This document shows, in pieces, positions 1 through 6,969 of a stretch of DNA of 23,889 bases; the first letter of the stretch is position 1, and each line of letters opens with the position of its first letter. Made by a program: the position numbers and the translations under genes. The DNA lies in IMG/VR virus record IMGVR_UViG_3300045941_000141, positions 1 through 23,889 of that record; one strand, given 5' to 3'. The DNA is from a virus. A model generated the notes under the pieces. That model was not told where the DNA came from. It searched no databases and worked only from the letters and a program-made list of their open reading frames with translations.

Positions 1-1835
1 AGCTGGCAGATGAGGGACATGGGAAGATAGAAGATAGGCTGCTCGAGGCGGATAAGCTATATAGAGCATACAGTCCGGATACGGAAAAAGTCGCGGCAGC
101 GAAAGCGGAACGCCGGGCAGGGGAGATAGAATATGTGCAGATTAACATTCCGTTCTCCACGGCTACGCTGTTGACAGCGCATACCTATTGGACCTCGGTC
201 TTCCTCTCCCGCTCTCCCATCTTCCAGTATATGTCGCTGTCGGAGGGACCGGAGGATAATGTTCTGGCAGTTGAGGCCCTGATTAATTATCAGATGGCCC
301 GAGGGAGGAGCCTCCCGCTTTGGGGCTGGCTGATGGATGTAGGTTATTATGGAAGGGGAATATTGGGTCATTATTGGGCCGAGGAGGTCAAGACTATTGC
401 ACGCTACGAAGAGCGGCCAGTGGAGGTGGAAGGTGTTCCCATCGAGAAAGCCCGACCCGAGCGAGCCATCGTTCGAGAGACGCTACCAGGGTACGCTGGA
501 AATCGGCTCTTCAACGTTCATCCACGAGACTTTCGACCAGATCCAAGGGTCTCACTGTCCGAGCTCCAGCGGGGCGAATTCTGCGGTCGGATCGTACGAC
601 CCTCGTGGAACGATATCGTTATTGGAGAAGCTGAAGGAAGGTACTTCAACGTCGAAGAGTTAAAGAAGCGAACCTCGAGAGCATTCGGCGGCGAGAGCAT
701 CGTGAGCTCGGTGCCGGGGAAGGAATATCCGGATTTAAACCTCGGATCTGGGGTGCTGCCCGAGGGCCCAGGTTTTATTGAGTGCCACGAATATTACGTG
801 AACCTTATCCCAGCGCAATGGGGACTTTCGGCAGGAGCAACGACTCCGGAGAAATGGGTATTTACGTGGTGGAATGACGAGCTGCTGATCGAGGCTCGGC
901 CCTTTGGCCATATTCACGACCGTTACCCTTATGAGGTTCTCGAGTACGAGGTGGATCCGTATTCCATCTCCTCGAGAGGCGTGCTGGAGATGCTTGATCC
1001 GCTGAACTATCTGATGACCTGGCTCGTCAATGTGCATTTCTATAACGTGAGAGCTATCCTCAACGGGACGTTCGTTGCGGATACGGCAAGGTTGATGACC
1101 CCGGACTTTAAGAAGAAAGGTCCAGGGAGGATCTTCCGGCTCAACCCGAGCTATTCCGGGACTGACGTGCGGACGGTACTGGCGCAGCTGCCCGTGGCGG
1201 ATGTGACGCAGCAGAATATCCAGGACCTTAGACTGTTGGAGGATCTGTGCGGACGCCTCATTGGCGCTTCGGCCAATACGATGGGGGTGGTGAACCCAGG
1301 GGGAAGGAAGACAGCTACGGAGATCAGGTCGTCAACAGCTGGTGCAGCGGGCAGGATGAAGACGAATACGGAGTACTTCTCCGCAATGGGTTTTGCCCCG
1401 CTGGGCGGAGCTTTGCTGTCGAACTCGCAGCAGTTCTACAGAGCAGAGCAGAAACTCCTCATTGCTGGGGACCAGTGGCGGAATATGGAGTTTATCCAGG
1501 TCAATCCGATGATGCTGGCTGGGGAGTTCGACTATGTGCCAGTTGATGGGACGATGCCGATAGATAGACTGGCACAGGCGACCCTCTGGCGAGAGATGTT
1601 CCAGGTCGCGGGATCTGTCCCGCAAATTGGGCAGCAATATGATATCGCAGGGATTTTCTCGTGGGTTGCACAGCTTGCAGGGTTGAGGAACATTAACAGG
1701 TTTAAGGTGCAGGTGGCTCCTCCGATGGCTCCGGGTATGTCAATGGCAGGTGCGGGGCCCGAGCTACCGACAGTGGGGAACAGACGGGAGGTACCGTTGG
1801 GAGTGGTAGGTAGGAATGTTGGGCCAGCAGCGTAA
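1..1835 (+). CDS. Portal protein, 5'-truncated by the window edge
   Basis: The reading frame is open from base 3 to a TAA at 1833-1835, giving 610 visible residues, so the true start lies upstream. The portal is the dodecameric ring at the capsid vertex through which DNA is packaged and ejected. Features typical of podovirus-type portals are an early hydrophobic stretch (LPLWGWLMDVGYYGRGILGHYW), a 'NVHPRDFRPDP' segment, a 'PFGHIHDRYPYEV' segment, a helix-rich core (LDPLNYLMTWLVNVHFYNVR) followed by 'GPGRIFRLNP', and a 'GGRKTATEIRS' segment like the G..TATE motif of portal stems. A GTG at 135 could be read as a start, but the in-frame sequence before it (for example AKAERRAGEIEYVQI) reads as normal protein, so it is not the real start. 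Location just before the scaffold and capsid genes fits. Family identity is from recognition of pattern, not from a search. Confidence 0.88.
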   Translation, partial: LADEGHGKIEDRLLEADKLYRAYSPDTEKVAAAKAERRAGEIEYVQINIPFSTATLLTAHTYWTSVFLSRSPIFQYMSLSEGPEDNVLAVEALINYQMARGRSLPLWGWLMDVGYYGRGILGHYWAEEVKTIARYEERPVEVEGVPIEKARPERAIVRETLPGYAGNRLFNVHPRDFRPDPRVSLSELQRGEFCGRIVRPSWNDIVIGEAEGRYFNVEELKKRTSRAFGGESIVSSVPGKEYPDLNLGSGVLPEGPGFIECHEYYVNLIPAQWGLSAGATTPEKWVFTWWNDELLIEARPFGHIHDRYPYEVLEYEVDPYSISSRGVLEMLDPLNYLMTWLVNVHFYNVRAILNGTFVADTARLMTPDFKKKGPGRIFRLNPSYSGTDVRTVLAQLPVADVTQQNIQDLRLLEDLCGRLIGASANTMGVVNPGGRKTATEIRSSTAGAAGRMKTNTEYFSAMGFAPLGGALLSNSQQFYRAEQKLLIAGDQWRNMEFIQVNPMMLAGEFDYVPVDGTMPIDRLAQATLWREMFQVAGSVPQIGQQYDIAGIFSWVAQLAGLRNINRFKVQVAPPMAPGMSMAGAGPELPTVGNRREVPLGVVGRNVGPAA

Positions 1836-1843
1836 CCTGAGCA

Positions 1844-1883
1844 CCTCCGGCGCTCGGCGAGTGCTAGGCGGAGGGTACCAAAA
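1844..1883 (+). promoter_or_regulatory. Hairpin covering the ribosome binding site of the next gene
   Basis: In the 48-base gap after the portal gene, CCTCCG (1844-1849) pairs perfectly with CGGAGG (1869-1874). Inside it GCGCTC (1850-1855) pairs with GAGTGC (1859-1864; one G-U pair) around a three-base loop, leaving a four-base bulge at 1865-1868. The 3' arm contains GGAGGG (1870-1875), which is the Shine-Dalgarno of the gene starting at 1884, nine bases away. The base pairing is seen directly; translational control is inference. No T-run follows, so it is not a standard intrinsic terminator. Confidence 0.5.
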
Positions 1884-2129
1884 ATGCTTGAGCTGACAGT
1901 AGCGGTCCTCTGGTCCGTTACCAACTGTTCTCCCTCTAGGGAGATGGAAAGACTGCTGAAGGGAAGGGGAATGGAGGTGGTGCAACAGCACCAGTTGAAG
2001 GATACCTCGGTGGGAGAGCTGTGGTATCGGGAGAAGGATCAGACGGTGATCCTGGTGCAGAGGTTTCCATCGGGGTTAAGTTGCTCGATAATGACAGGGG
2101 CAGGAGTTTACATGGGAAAGGTGACCTAG
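1884..2129 (+). CDS. Small hypothetical protein (81 aa)
   Basis: ATG at 1884 follows GGAGGG with nine bases of spacing and the gene ends in TAG directly before the next ATG (2130). I do not recognise the product. The N-terminus (MLELTVAVLWSVTNC) is mildly hydrophobic but lacks the positive charge of a standard signal peptide, and the rest is mixed polar (for example VQQHQLKDTSVGELWYREK and VILVQRF), suggesting a small beta-rich or mixed fold. Position between the portal and the holin candidate is the only functional clue. Its ribosome binding site lies in a hairpin, so translation may be held down or coupled to the portal gene. Confidence 0.7.
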   Translation: MLELTVAVLWSVTNCSPSREMERLLKGRGMEVVQQHQLKDTSVGELWYREKDQTVILVQRFPSGLSCSIMTGAGVYMGKVT

Positions 2130-2345
2130 ATGGCGGAGATGACGGCTACCAAAGCGCAAGCAGCTGGGATCGGAGCAGGGGTGGGGAGTGCCCTGGCGAA
2201 GATCATCTCGTGGGCCTGTTGGCAGGCAGGGTTGGACACCTCCACGATTGAGGCGCCGATGGAGGTTATTATATCGGCGATTCTCGCCATGCTTACGACC
2301 TACTATGCACCGGCCAACACGTATAAGCCGGAGCAAAATAAATGA
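2130..2345 (+). CDS. Putative holin (71 aa, two hydrophobic helices)
   Basis: The protein has two hydrophobic segments, roughly residues 12-34 (AAGIGAGVGSALAKIISWAC and following) and 42-58 (APMEVIISAILAMLTTY), then a short polar tail containing YYAPANTYKPEQNK. Two membrane helices with a short 'PANxxKP' end are common in small phage holins, which permeabilise the inner membrane and let the endolysin reach the wall. The gene abuts the upstream stop and overlaps the following lipoprotein gene by ATGA. An M15 endolysin lies three genes downstream, which supports a lysis role. The call rests on size, topology and context; a different small membrane protein is possible. Confidence 0.6.
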   Translation: MAEMTATKAQAAGIGAGVGSALAKIISWACWQAGLDTSTIEAPMEVIISAILAMLTTYYAPANTYKPEQNK

Positions 2346-2644
2346 AGAAGCTCAGTCTTTTGCTGCTCTTGCTGCTGCCGGCGTGCGAGCATTCGCTCGT
2401 GCCGAAAGCGACCTTGGCGCTCGGGGCAAGCTGCAAGGCGTATGCGAATGCCCTCCGAGTCCTGACCCCGATGAAGGCAGAGGGGCAGCTCACCAAGGAG
2501 CAGATCCAGCTGGTGGATAAGAGCAACTCAGCCGTTGATGAGCTCTGTCTGGGAGAGCCGCCCGAGGACATCTACGATGCCATCTCCCGAGTGAGTGCGG
2601 CGACCAACGCAGTTCTGCTGCTGACGCTGGAGGAGAAGAAATGA
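2342..2644 (+). CDS. Small lipoprotein (100 aa)
   Basis: The N-terminus is a classic type II signal peptide: MKK, a run of leucines, then the lipobox L-P-A-C with Cys15 as the predicted lipidated residue. Glu at +2 would not cause inner-membrane retention under the E. coli rule, so outer-membrane sorting is plausible if the host is diderm. The mature part is short and mostly helical, with Cys pairs near 'SCKAYA' and 'DELCLG' that could form a disulfide in the periplasm. The start codon overlaps the holin-candidate stop (ATGA) and the end overlaps the next gene in the same way. A role as an outer spanin-like lysis protein is possible from context, but no spanin family match is evident. Confidence 0.75.
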   Translation: MKKLSLLLLLLLPACEHSLVPKATLALGASCKAYANALRVLTPMKAEGQLTKEQIQLVDKSNSAVDELCLGEPPEDIYDAISRVSAATNAVLLLTLEEKK

Positions 2645-2820
2645 ACCCCGCCTTGATTGCCTTGATCGTCGGCTCGATCGGTCAGGCGCTTGAGTATTCT
2701 CTGAAGCTGACTGCATTGGTGAAGGAGGCGGAGGACATGTCGGACGAGGAGGTGGCTGAGAAGTACCGAGAGCTCATTGCTGACTACAAGGCAGCGAGGG
2801 AGGAATGGAATAATGCCTAG
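2641..2820 (+). CDS. Very small protein (59 aa) in the lysis group
   Basis: This gene begins with an ATGA overlap on the lipoprotein stop and ends with TAG at 2818-2820, eight bases into the endolysin gene. The product has an apolar N-terminus (MNPALIALIVGSIGQALEY), then a strongly charged helix (LVKEAEDMSDEEVAEKYRE and on to AAREEWNN). The first part could be a membrane-associated or amphipathic helix and the second a coiled coil. This layout would suit a membrane-anchored partner of the lipoprotein (inner spanin-like) or an antiholin, but neither can be shown. The tight overlap on both sides is the main reason to accept it as a gene. Confidence 0.65.
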   Translation: MNPALIALIVGSIGQALEYSLKLTALVKEAEDMSDEEVAEKYRELIADYKAAREEWNNA

Positions 2821-3241
2821 CAACGGACCGCCTTGGAAGCTCTCGAGGGAGTCGAAGGAGAACCTGAAGGGGGTGCATGAGCATCTCGTCCAGGTAATCG
2901 AGCGGGCCATCGAGATCAGTCCGCTGGACTTCAAGGTACTCGAGGGCACTCGCTCGATGAAACGACAGGAGCTGTTGCTGTCCGCTGGGGCATCGACCAC
3001 CCTCAATTCCCGGCACTTGACAGGTCATGCGGTGGACCTGGCAGTGCTCCTGGGAGGAGAGGTCAGATGGGACTGGCCCCTCTATCGAATCTTGTGGGCC
3101 TCGGGGGTGTATCCAGCGGCGCAGGAAATCGGGGTGCTGGTCGAGTGGGGAGGGAACTGGGAAAGCTTCCCAGACGGCGGGCATTTCCAGCTCCCGTGGA
3201 TCGCCTACCCGCCAGTGAAGGAGGAGCCGCGGAATGCGTGA
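2813..3241 (+). CDS. Endolysin, M15-family D,D- or L,D-type peptidase (142 aa)
   Basis: The product probably cuts peptide cross-links or stems of peptidoglycan at lysis. Zinc-site motifs of the M15 (VanY / T5 endolysin-like) family are complete: S-R-H-L-T-G-H-A-V-D (His68, Asp75) and D-G-G-H (Asp121, His124). The spacing of seven between the first His and Asp and three between the catalytic Asp and last His is the same as I recall for T5 endolysin. 'GTRSMKRQ' (residues 45-52) matches the substrate-side segment usual in the family. The frame stays open back to 2777, but ATG 2813 has the better ribosome site (GAGGGAGG upstream) and gives the usual compact single-domain length. No signal peptide is present, so it needs a holin. 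The end overlaps the methyltransferase start by eight bases. Confidence 0.9.
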   Translation: MPSNGPPWKLSRESKENLKGVHEHLVQVIERAIEISPLDFKVLEGTRSMKRQELLLSAGASTTLNSRHLTGHAVDLAVLLGGEVRWDWPLYRILWASGVYPAAQEIGVLVEWGGNWESFPDGGHFQLPWIAYPPVKEEPRNA

Positions 3242-3875
3242 GCAGTTGGTAATGGCAGGGCAGTTCTGGTGTCCCGAGCCTGATCGGCAGATGGTTGAGA
3301 AGCTCGGTAATCGGGACGATGTCACCATTAAGGAGGCGATGAACTACGTCACTCACAGGGAAACAGCGGTGGATGTGGGAGCCTACATCGGCGATTGGAC
3401 CCGACCGCTGTGCTTCCTGTTCGACCAGGTGTACGCGTTCGAGCCGGATCCGATCCTGGTCCATTGCCTGTATCGTAACCTGGAGATGCACACAAACGTG
3501 GCCGTGTTTCCGGCGGCTCTGGGGGAGGAGACTCGACGAGCCGGCTTTACCCATCTATCAGGAGGTCGGTCGCACATCGGGGGAGCGAACGGGATCGCCC
3601 TTATTATCCCGCTCGATGCACTATATCTGGAGAGCGCTGGACTGCTGAAGTTCGACTGCGAAGGGTACGAGTTGTTTGCCGTGCGTGGCGCGATCGACAC
3701 TATTCGGACCTTCAAGCCGGTCGTGATCTTGGAGGAGAACGACTGTGCTAGGCGGTACGGACTAAATCCGGCGCAGGCGCGGAAGCTGTTGGAGAGTGAA
3801 GGAATGGAGGTGGTGTTTCGGTATGAGTATCTTCCTGAGAACTGGGATGTGGTGATGGCATGGCCGAAGACATAG
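3234..3875 (+). CDS. FkbM-family SAM-dependent methyltransferase (213 aa)
   Basis: The Rossmann-type SAM fold is clear. Motif I is A-V-D-V-G-A-Y-I-G (residues 45-53), the acidic end of strand 2 is Y-A-F-E-P-D-P (67-73), and the FkbM signature L-K-F-D-C-E-G-Y-E lies at 138-146, followed by 'VRGA'. FkbM enzymes usually O-methylate sugars or polyketide-type hydroxyls, using S-adenosylmethionine in the cytoplasm. Phages often carry them as accessory genes. The gene overlaps the endolysin upstream and the next gene downstream, so it is part of the late transcription unit rather than an isolated insertion. The substrate is unknown; together with the glycosyltransferase at 6175 it may modify a virion or host glycan. 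Confidence 0.9.
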   Translation: MREQLVMAGQFWCPEPDRQMVEKLGNRDDVTIKEAMNYVTHRETAVDVGAYIGDWTRPLCFLFDQVYAFEPDPILVHCLYRNLEMHTNVAVFPAALGEETRRAGFTHLSGGRSHIGGANGIALIIPLDALYLESAGLLKFDCEGYELFAVRGAIDTIRTFKPVVILEENDCARRYGLNPAQARKLLESEGMEVVFRYEYLPENWDVVMAWPKT

Positions 3876-4150
3876 AAGACCAGGTCCGTACGGACATCGC
3901 TACCTATGAGGAGCTGCAGCAGCATCCTGGCTATCGGATGCTCTTGGCAACCTGGAAGGTCAGGGAGCATGCGTTGAAGAGGCAGATCGTAGAGCAAGTG
4001 ATTCGCTCACAGGATCAAGCCTTTGATGTGTGTTCGCTGCAGGGGAACCTCGCTGGCTTCCAGTGGGCGATGAGCACGGTCGAGTCGCTCCTCGCTGGAC
4101 TGAGTCAGGATCTCGAGATGATGGTTGAGCAGAGGAAGATGGAGGAATAG
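3860..4150 (+). CDS. Small helical head-module protein (96 aa), unknown role
   Basis: The start overlaps the methyltransferase end by 16 bases and the stop TAG directly precedes the next ATG. The protein is almost entirely helix-forming with charged heptad-like stretches (for example LATWKVREHALKRQIVEQVI and VESLLAGLSQDLEMMVEQ). I do not recognise a named family. Its place between the portal-side genes and the scaffold-like protein is where many phages carry small head-assembly or portal-associated proteins, so a morphogenetic role is a reasonable inference. Confidence 0.7.
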   Translation: MAEDIEDQVRTDIATYEELQQHPGYRMLLATWKVREHALKRQIVEQVIRSQDQAFDVCSLQGNLAGFQWAMSTVESLLAGLSQDLEMMVEQRKMEE

Positions 4151-4948
4151 ATGGCGACTGATATGCCGGACGTAGCGGCGCCGACGGCAGCAGCTCCGGA
4201 GCCGGCCGAGACTGAAGCGTTCGACCTTTCCTTCCTGGAAGAAGGAGACGAGGACGTTGCCCAAACTCCTACGGAGACCCCGGCGGAAGTGCCGGCGGAA
4301 GTGCCTCCAGAAGAAGAGGTGAAAGAGGAGGAAGCTCCAAAGAAGGAGCCGGAGAAGAAGGAGGAGGAGAAGCCGAAGGAAGAGCTGACGCCAGATCAGA
4401 GGGCGGAACAGCTGCGCCTCCAGAAGGAAGCGTTCATTGCCGAGCTCTCGATGAACTACGAGCAGGCGGTGACGCCGGAGGAGAAGGAGACTATCGGGGA
4501 GGACACAGCCAAGGTGATGGCTCGTATGGCGGCAAAGCTTCATGCCGAGGTATACGAGTCGAGCATCAGGGCATTGTTTACTCAGCTCCCAGTTGCGGTG
4601 CTCGCGTTCGAGGCACAGCGCAGTCAACACACTTCAGCTGAAAGTCAATTTGACGAGCGCTGGCCCGAGCTCAAAGACCGCAAGGAGGCAGTGGGACGCA
4701 TCGCGAAGGTCTACAGGCAGACCAATCCGAGCGCGACCACGGAGCAAGCTATCGCCGACATCGGGGCGATCTCGATGCAGACGTTAGGCCTCAGCACGAC
4801 AGGTACTGCGAAACCGAACGGACACGCGAAGGTCCAGAAGAAGGCGGCTCCACCTGCGCCCGCGGGTGTAGGGAAGACAGCGCCGTCTGCTCCGAAGGAG
4901 AAGAACGTGTTCGAGGAACTTTTACTGTGGGAAGAAGGAGACTCGTAA
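4151..4948 (+). CDS. Probable capsid scaffolding protein (265 aa)
   Basis: The gene sits immediately before the major capsid gene, with the stop TAA touching the capsid ATG, which is the classic scaffold position. Residues 1-80 are low-complexity and acidic/lysine-rich (PAEVP repeats, then EEE/KKE/PKEE runs); part of this comes from a 12-base tandem duplication near 4280-4305. The middle (about 90-215) is predicted helical, and the C-terminus has a basic Ala/Pro linker (AKVQKKAAPPAPA) ending in an acidic 'FEELLLWEEGDS'. Helical, charged proteins of about 250-320 residues with a terminal capsid-binding helix are typical scaffolds, which guide procapsid assembly and then leave. No sequence motif proves this; the call is mostly positional. 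Confidence 0.7.
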   Translation: MATDMPDVAAPTAAAPEPAETEAFDLSFLEEGDEDVAQTPTETPAEVPAEVPPEEEVKEEEAPKKEPEKKEEEKPKEELTPDQRAEQLRLQKEAFIAELSMNYEQAVTPEEKETIGEDTAKVMARMAAKLHAEVYESSIRALFTQLPVAVLAFEAQRSQHTSAESQFDERWPELKDRKEAVGRIAKVYRQTNPSATTEQAIADIGAISMQTLGLSTTGTAKPNGHAKVQKKAAPPAPAGVGKTAPSAPKEKNVFEELLLWEEGDS

Positions 4949-6151
4949 ATGACAGCCTTCGCAGGCCTCCGTGGCACCGGTAGCTTTGCTACCGACGAGA
5001 GGCCGAAGAACTTCAGAGAGCTGATCCTATGGGCCAGCCCGAACGGACAGGCGCCACTGACGGCGCTCATGGCCAAGGCGAAGAAACAGACGACGGATGA
5101 TCCGGAGTTCGCCTGGTTCCAAGAGCGGTTGAACCAGGTCCGGATCACGACCTCAGCGGATCTATCCGCGAGCTCGACCGCGGTGACCACTGCGGCAGGC
5201 GCACTCGACCTGGTGGTGGGTGATGTGCTCCTGATGGAGAAGACGGAAGTCTCGGCCTACAACAATGAACTGGCTCAGGTCGCATCGGTCACCAGCGATA
5301 CCGCGTTCACCATCACCCGAGGTGTTGCGAACACCACTGCGGCAGGCCTGGCGTCGGGCGGCTTCATGACGAAGATCGGCAATGCGTTCCAGGAAGGTAC
5401 GCAGTCGCCGAACATCTCGCAGAGAAACCCGACCAAGGTCCGGAACTACACGCAGATCTTCAAGACCACCTGCGGTATCACCGGCACCGCCGACCACACG
5501 AGGACCAGGACCGGCGACGCCTATATGAACGACAAGAGGCGCAAGGCGTTTGACCACTCGGTCGGGATGGAGTGGGCCTGGTTCTGGGGAGTTCCGTACG
5601 AGGACCTCACCGGCACGCAGCCGAAACGGTTCACCGGCGGGCTCAGAAGCTTCATCACCACCAACGTCTCGATCTTCACCACAACGCCGACCGAGGACAA
5701 CTTCATCGACTTCGTCAACGGCCTGGTGACCCATAACGGGTCAGGGACGCCGGGGAACTCGACGGGAGATGAGCGGCTGGTCTTCTGCGGCAACAGCGCG
5801 TGGACGGCGTTAAATAAGCTGGCGAGGAACTCTGCCTCGACCAGGATCAACTACGACGGCGTCATCGACATCTACGGGATGAGGCTGACGAAGTGGATCA
5901 CGCCGACCTGCACGCTGGCAGTGAAGACGCATCCACTCTTCAACACCCATGCCCGGTTCAGCAAGTCGATGTTCTTCCTCGACATGTCCACGATCGTCTA
6001 CCGGCCGCTCGCCGGACGCGATACGACGTTCAAGGACAACATCCAGGAGAACGACGCCGACACTCGGAAGGGCATGTGGCAATCCGAGGCAGGGCTGGAG
6101 GTGGAGCACGAATACCTGAACGGGTACATCGGGAACTTTAGCGTTCCTTGA
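4949..6151 (+). CDS. Major capsid protein, HK97 fold, SU10-type (DUF5309-like, 400 aa)
   Basis: The product builds the icosahedral shell. The pattern fits the SU10 major capsid family: an N-terminal arm with 'RPKNFRELILWASPNG' and 'PLTALMAKAKK'; a beta-rich insert at about residues 70-145 (VGDVLLMEKTEVS, VASVTSDTAFTITRG); the conserved 'NYTQIFKTTCGITGTA' near 170; a helix with 'HSVGMEWAWFWG'; and a C-terminal domain with 'DIYGMRLTKWITPTC' and 'LEVEHEYLNGYIGN'. Length is normal for the family. Codon third positions are noticeably GC-rich here (70 percent GC in bases 5461-5520 by hand count), as often seen for the most expressed virion gene. It directly follows the scaffold-like gene. Confidence 0.9.
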   Translation: MTAFAGLRGTGSFATDERPKNFRELILWASPNGQAPLTALMAKAKKQTTDDPEFAWFQERLNQVRITTSADLSASSTAVTTAAGALDLVVGDVLLMEKTEVSAYNNELAQVASVTSDTAFTITRGVANTTAAGLASGGFMTKIGNAFQEGTQSPNISQRNPTKVRNYTQIFKTTCGITGTADHTRTRTGDAYMNDKRRKAFDHSVGMEWAWFWGVPYEDLTGTQPKRFTGGLRSFITTNVSIFTTTPTEDNFIDFVNGLVTHNGSGTPGNSTGDERLVFCGNSAWTALNKLARNSASTRINYDGVIDIYGMRLTKWITPTCTLAVKTHPLFNTHARFSKSMFFLDMSTIVYRPLAGRDTTFKDNIQENDADTRKGMWQSEAGLEVEHEYLNGYIGNFSVP

Positions 6152-6174
6152 TGTGAGCTGAGAGGGGAAAGAAG

Positions 6175-6969
6175 ATGGAGGAGCGGTCGGGTGCAATGCG
6201 TGGTTCGACGCAACCCAATAACCACGTATTCCGACCCGACCGCCTCTTCGTCGGCATCTGCTCCAATGGCATGTGGGAGAGCTCCTTCGGGCTAAGCCTA
6301 GCCTTCCTGCTTGCCAGGTTGACGGTGCTGGTAGCGGGGAAGAGGCTCAGCAACTGGAGTCTCGACCACATGCAGGGGAGTATCCTTCCTAATCTGCGAG
6401 AGAGTTTGTTGAAGAAGGCGGAGAACTGGGATGCTACCCATGTGTTATTCCTGGACACGGACCAGGTATTCCCAGCAGACATCTACGAGCAGCTCCGACA
6501 ATGGAACAAGCCGTTCGTCGCCTGCGGAGTTGCAACGAAGTCAGTACCAGCTGCGTGTACAGCCAAGCTGGCTCCTGCCGTGTCCTGGAACCCGACCACG
6601 GAGACTGAACCGCTCAGAAAGGTGTGGAGGGTCGGATGCGGAGTGGCATTGCTGCGCCTCGCCGACTTCCGCAATATCATTAAGCCCAGGTTCCTCATGC
6701 GGTGGCGGGGAGAGACAGAGGAGTATCAGGGCGAGGATTGGGGCCTCTGTGACCGGATGGATCAGGCGGGCATTCCGATCTATGTGGATACGAAGGCCTC
6801 GTGGCAGGTAGAGCATACAGGAAGGTTCCACTACAACCTCCATATGCTTGCAGTACAGGAGGAGATGAGAAGTGCCGAGCAAGAGCGCGAAACAGGCTCG
6901 AACGATGAGGGCGGCCGCACACGATCCGAGCTTCGCGAAGAAGCTGCACATTCCGCAGTCGGTGGCTAA
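6175..6969 (+). CDS. Glycosyltransferase, GT-A fold (family 2-like, 264 aa)
   Basis: The enzyme would transfer a sugar from a nucleotide-sugar. Seen features are the nucleotide-binding start 'LFVGICSNG' (residues 24-32), the metal-binding DxD motif in 'FLDTDQVFP' (Asp94, Asp96), a 'GVALLR' strand, the 'GEDWGLCDRM' acceptor-side acidic motif (186-195) and 'EHTGRFHY' (213-220), a His-containing end seen in many GT-A enzymes. The start ATG at 6175 has GAGGGGAAAG upstream; a second ATG at 6196 is possible. The last about 33 codons are low-complexity and overlap another gene in a different frame. No membrane segment is evident. The target may be virion protein or host surface glycan; the sequence does not say. 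Confidence 0.82.
   Translation: MEERSGAMRGSTQPNNHVFRPDRLFVGICSNGMWESSFGLSLAFLLARLTVLVAGKRLSNWSLDHMQGSILPNLRESLLKKAENWDATHVLFLDTDQVFPADIYEQLRQWNKPFVACGVATKSVPAACTAKLAPAVSWNPTTETEPLRKVWRVGCGVALLRLADFRNIIKPRFLMRWRGETEEYQGEDWGLCDRMDQAGIPIYVDTKASWQVEHTGRFHYNLHMLAVQEEMRSAEQERETGSNDEGGRTRSELREEAAHSAVGG
6857..6864 (+). promoter_or_regulatory. Ribosome binding site that supports the GTG start at 6872
   Basis: AGGAGGAG lies seven bases before GTG 6872 and inside the glycosyltransferase gene. This strong, well-spaced site is the reason to prefer GTG 6872 over the ATG at 6905 for the next gene. Confidence 0.65.

Noticed and set aside
320-663. Two plus-strand frames of 104 codons inside the portal gene
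   Set aside because: They are shifted frames of a clear portal sequence, Arg/Ser-rich and without ribosome sites.
135-1835. GTG 135 as the start of the portal gene
   Set aside because: The frame is open to the window edge and the upstream residues look like normal protein, so the gene is simply cut by the window.
2777-2812. Upstream start for the endolysin at 2777
   Set aside because: The extra residues (MLTTRQRGRNGI) overlap the 59-aa gene, and ATG 2813 has the better ribosome site.
4280-4305. 12-base tandem repeat as a DNA element
   Set aside because: Only two copies, in frame, coding PAEV-type low-complexity protein of the scaffold-like gene; no sign of a regulatory role.
3383-4630. Two minus-strand frames of 204 and 207 codons (3383-3997 and 4007-4630)
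   Set aside because: They are opposite the FkbM gene and the Glu/Lys-rich scaffold-like gene; the Leu/Arg-rich antisense protein is the expected reverse of GAG/AAG codons.
6152-6174. Terminator after the major capsid gene
   Set aside because: The 23-base gap holds only a ribosome site (GAGGGGAAAG); no stem with a T-run is present.
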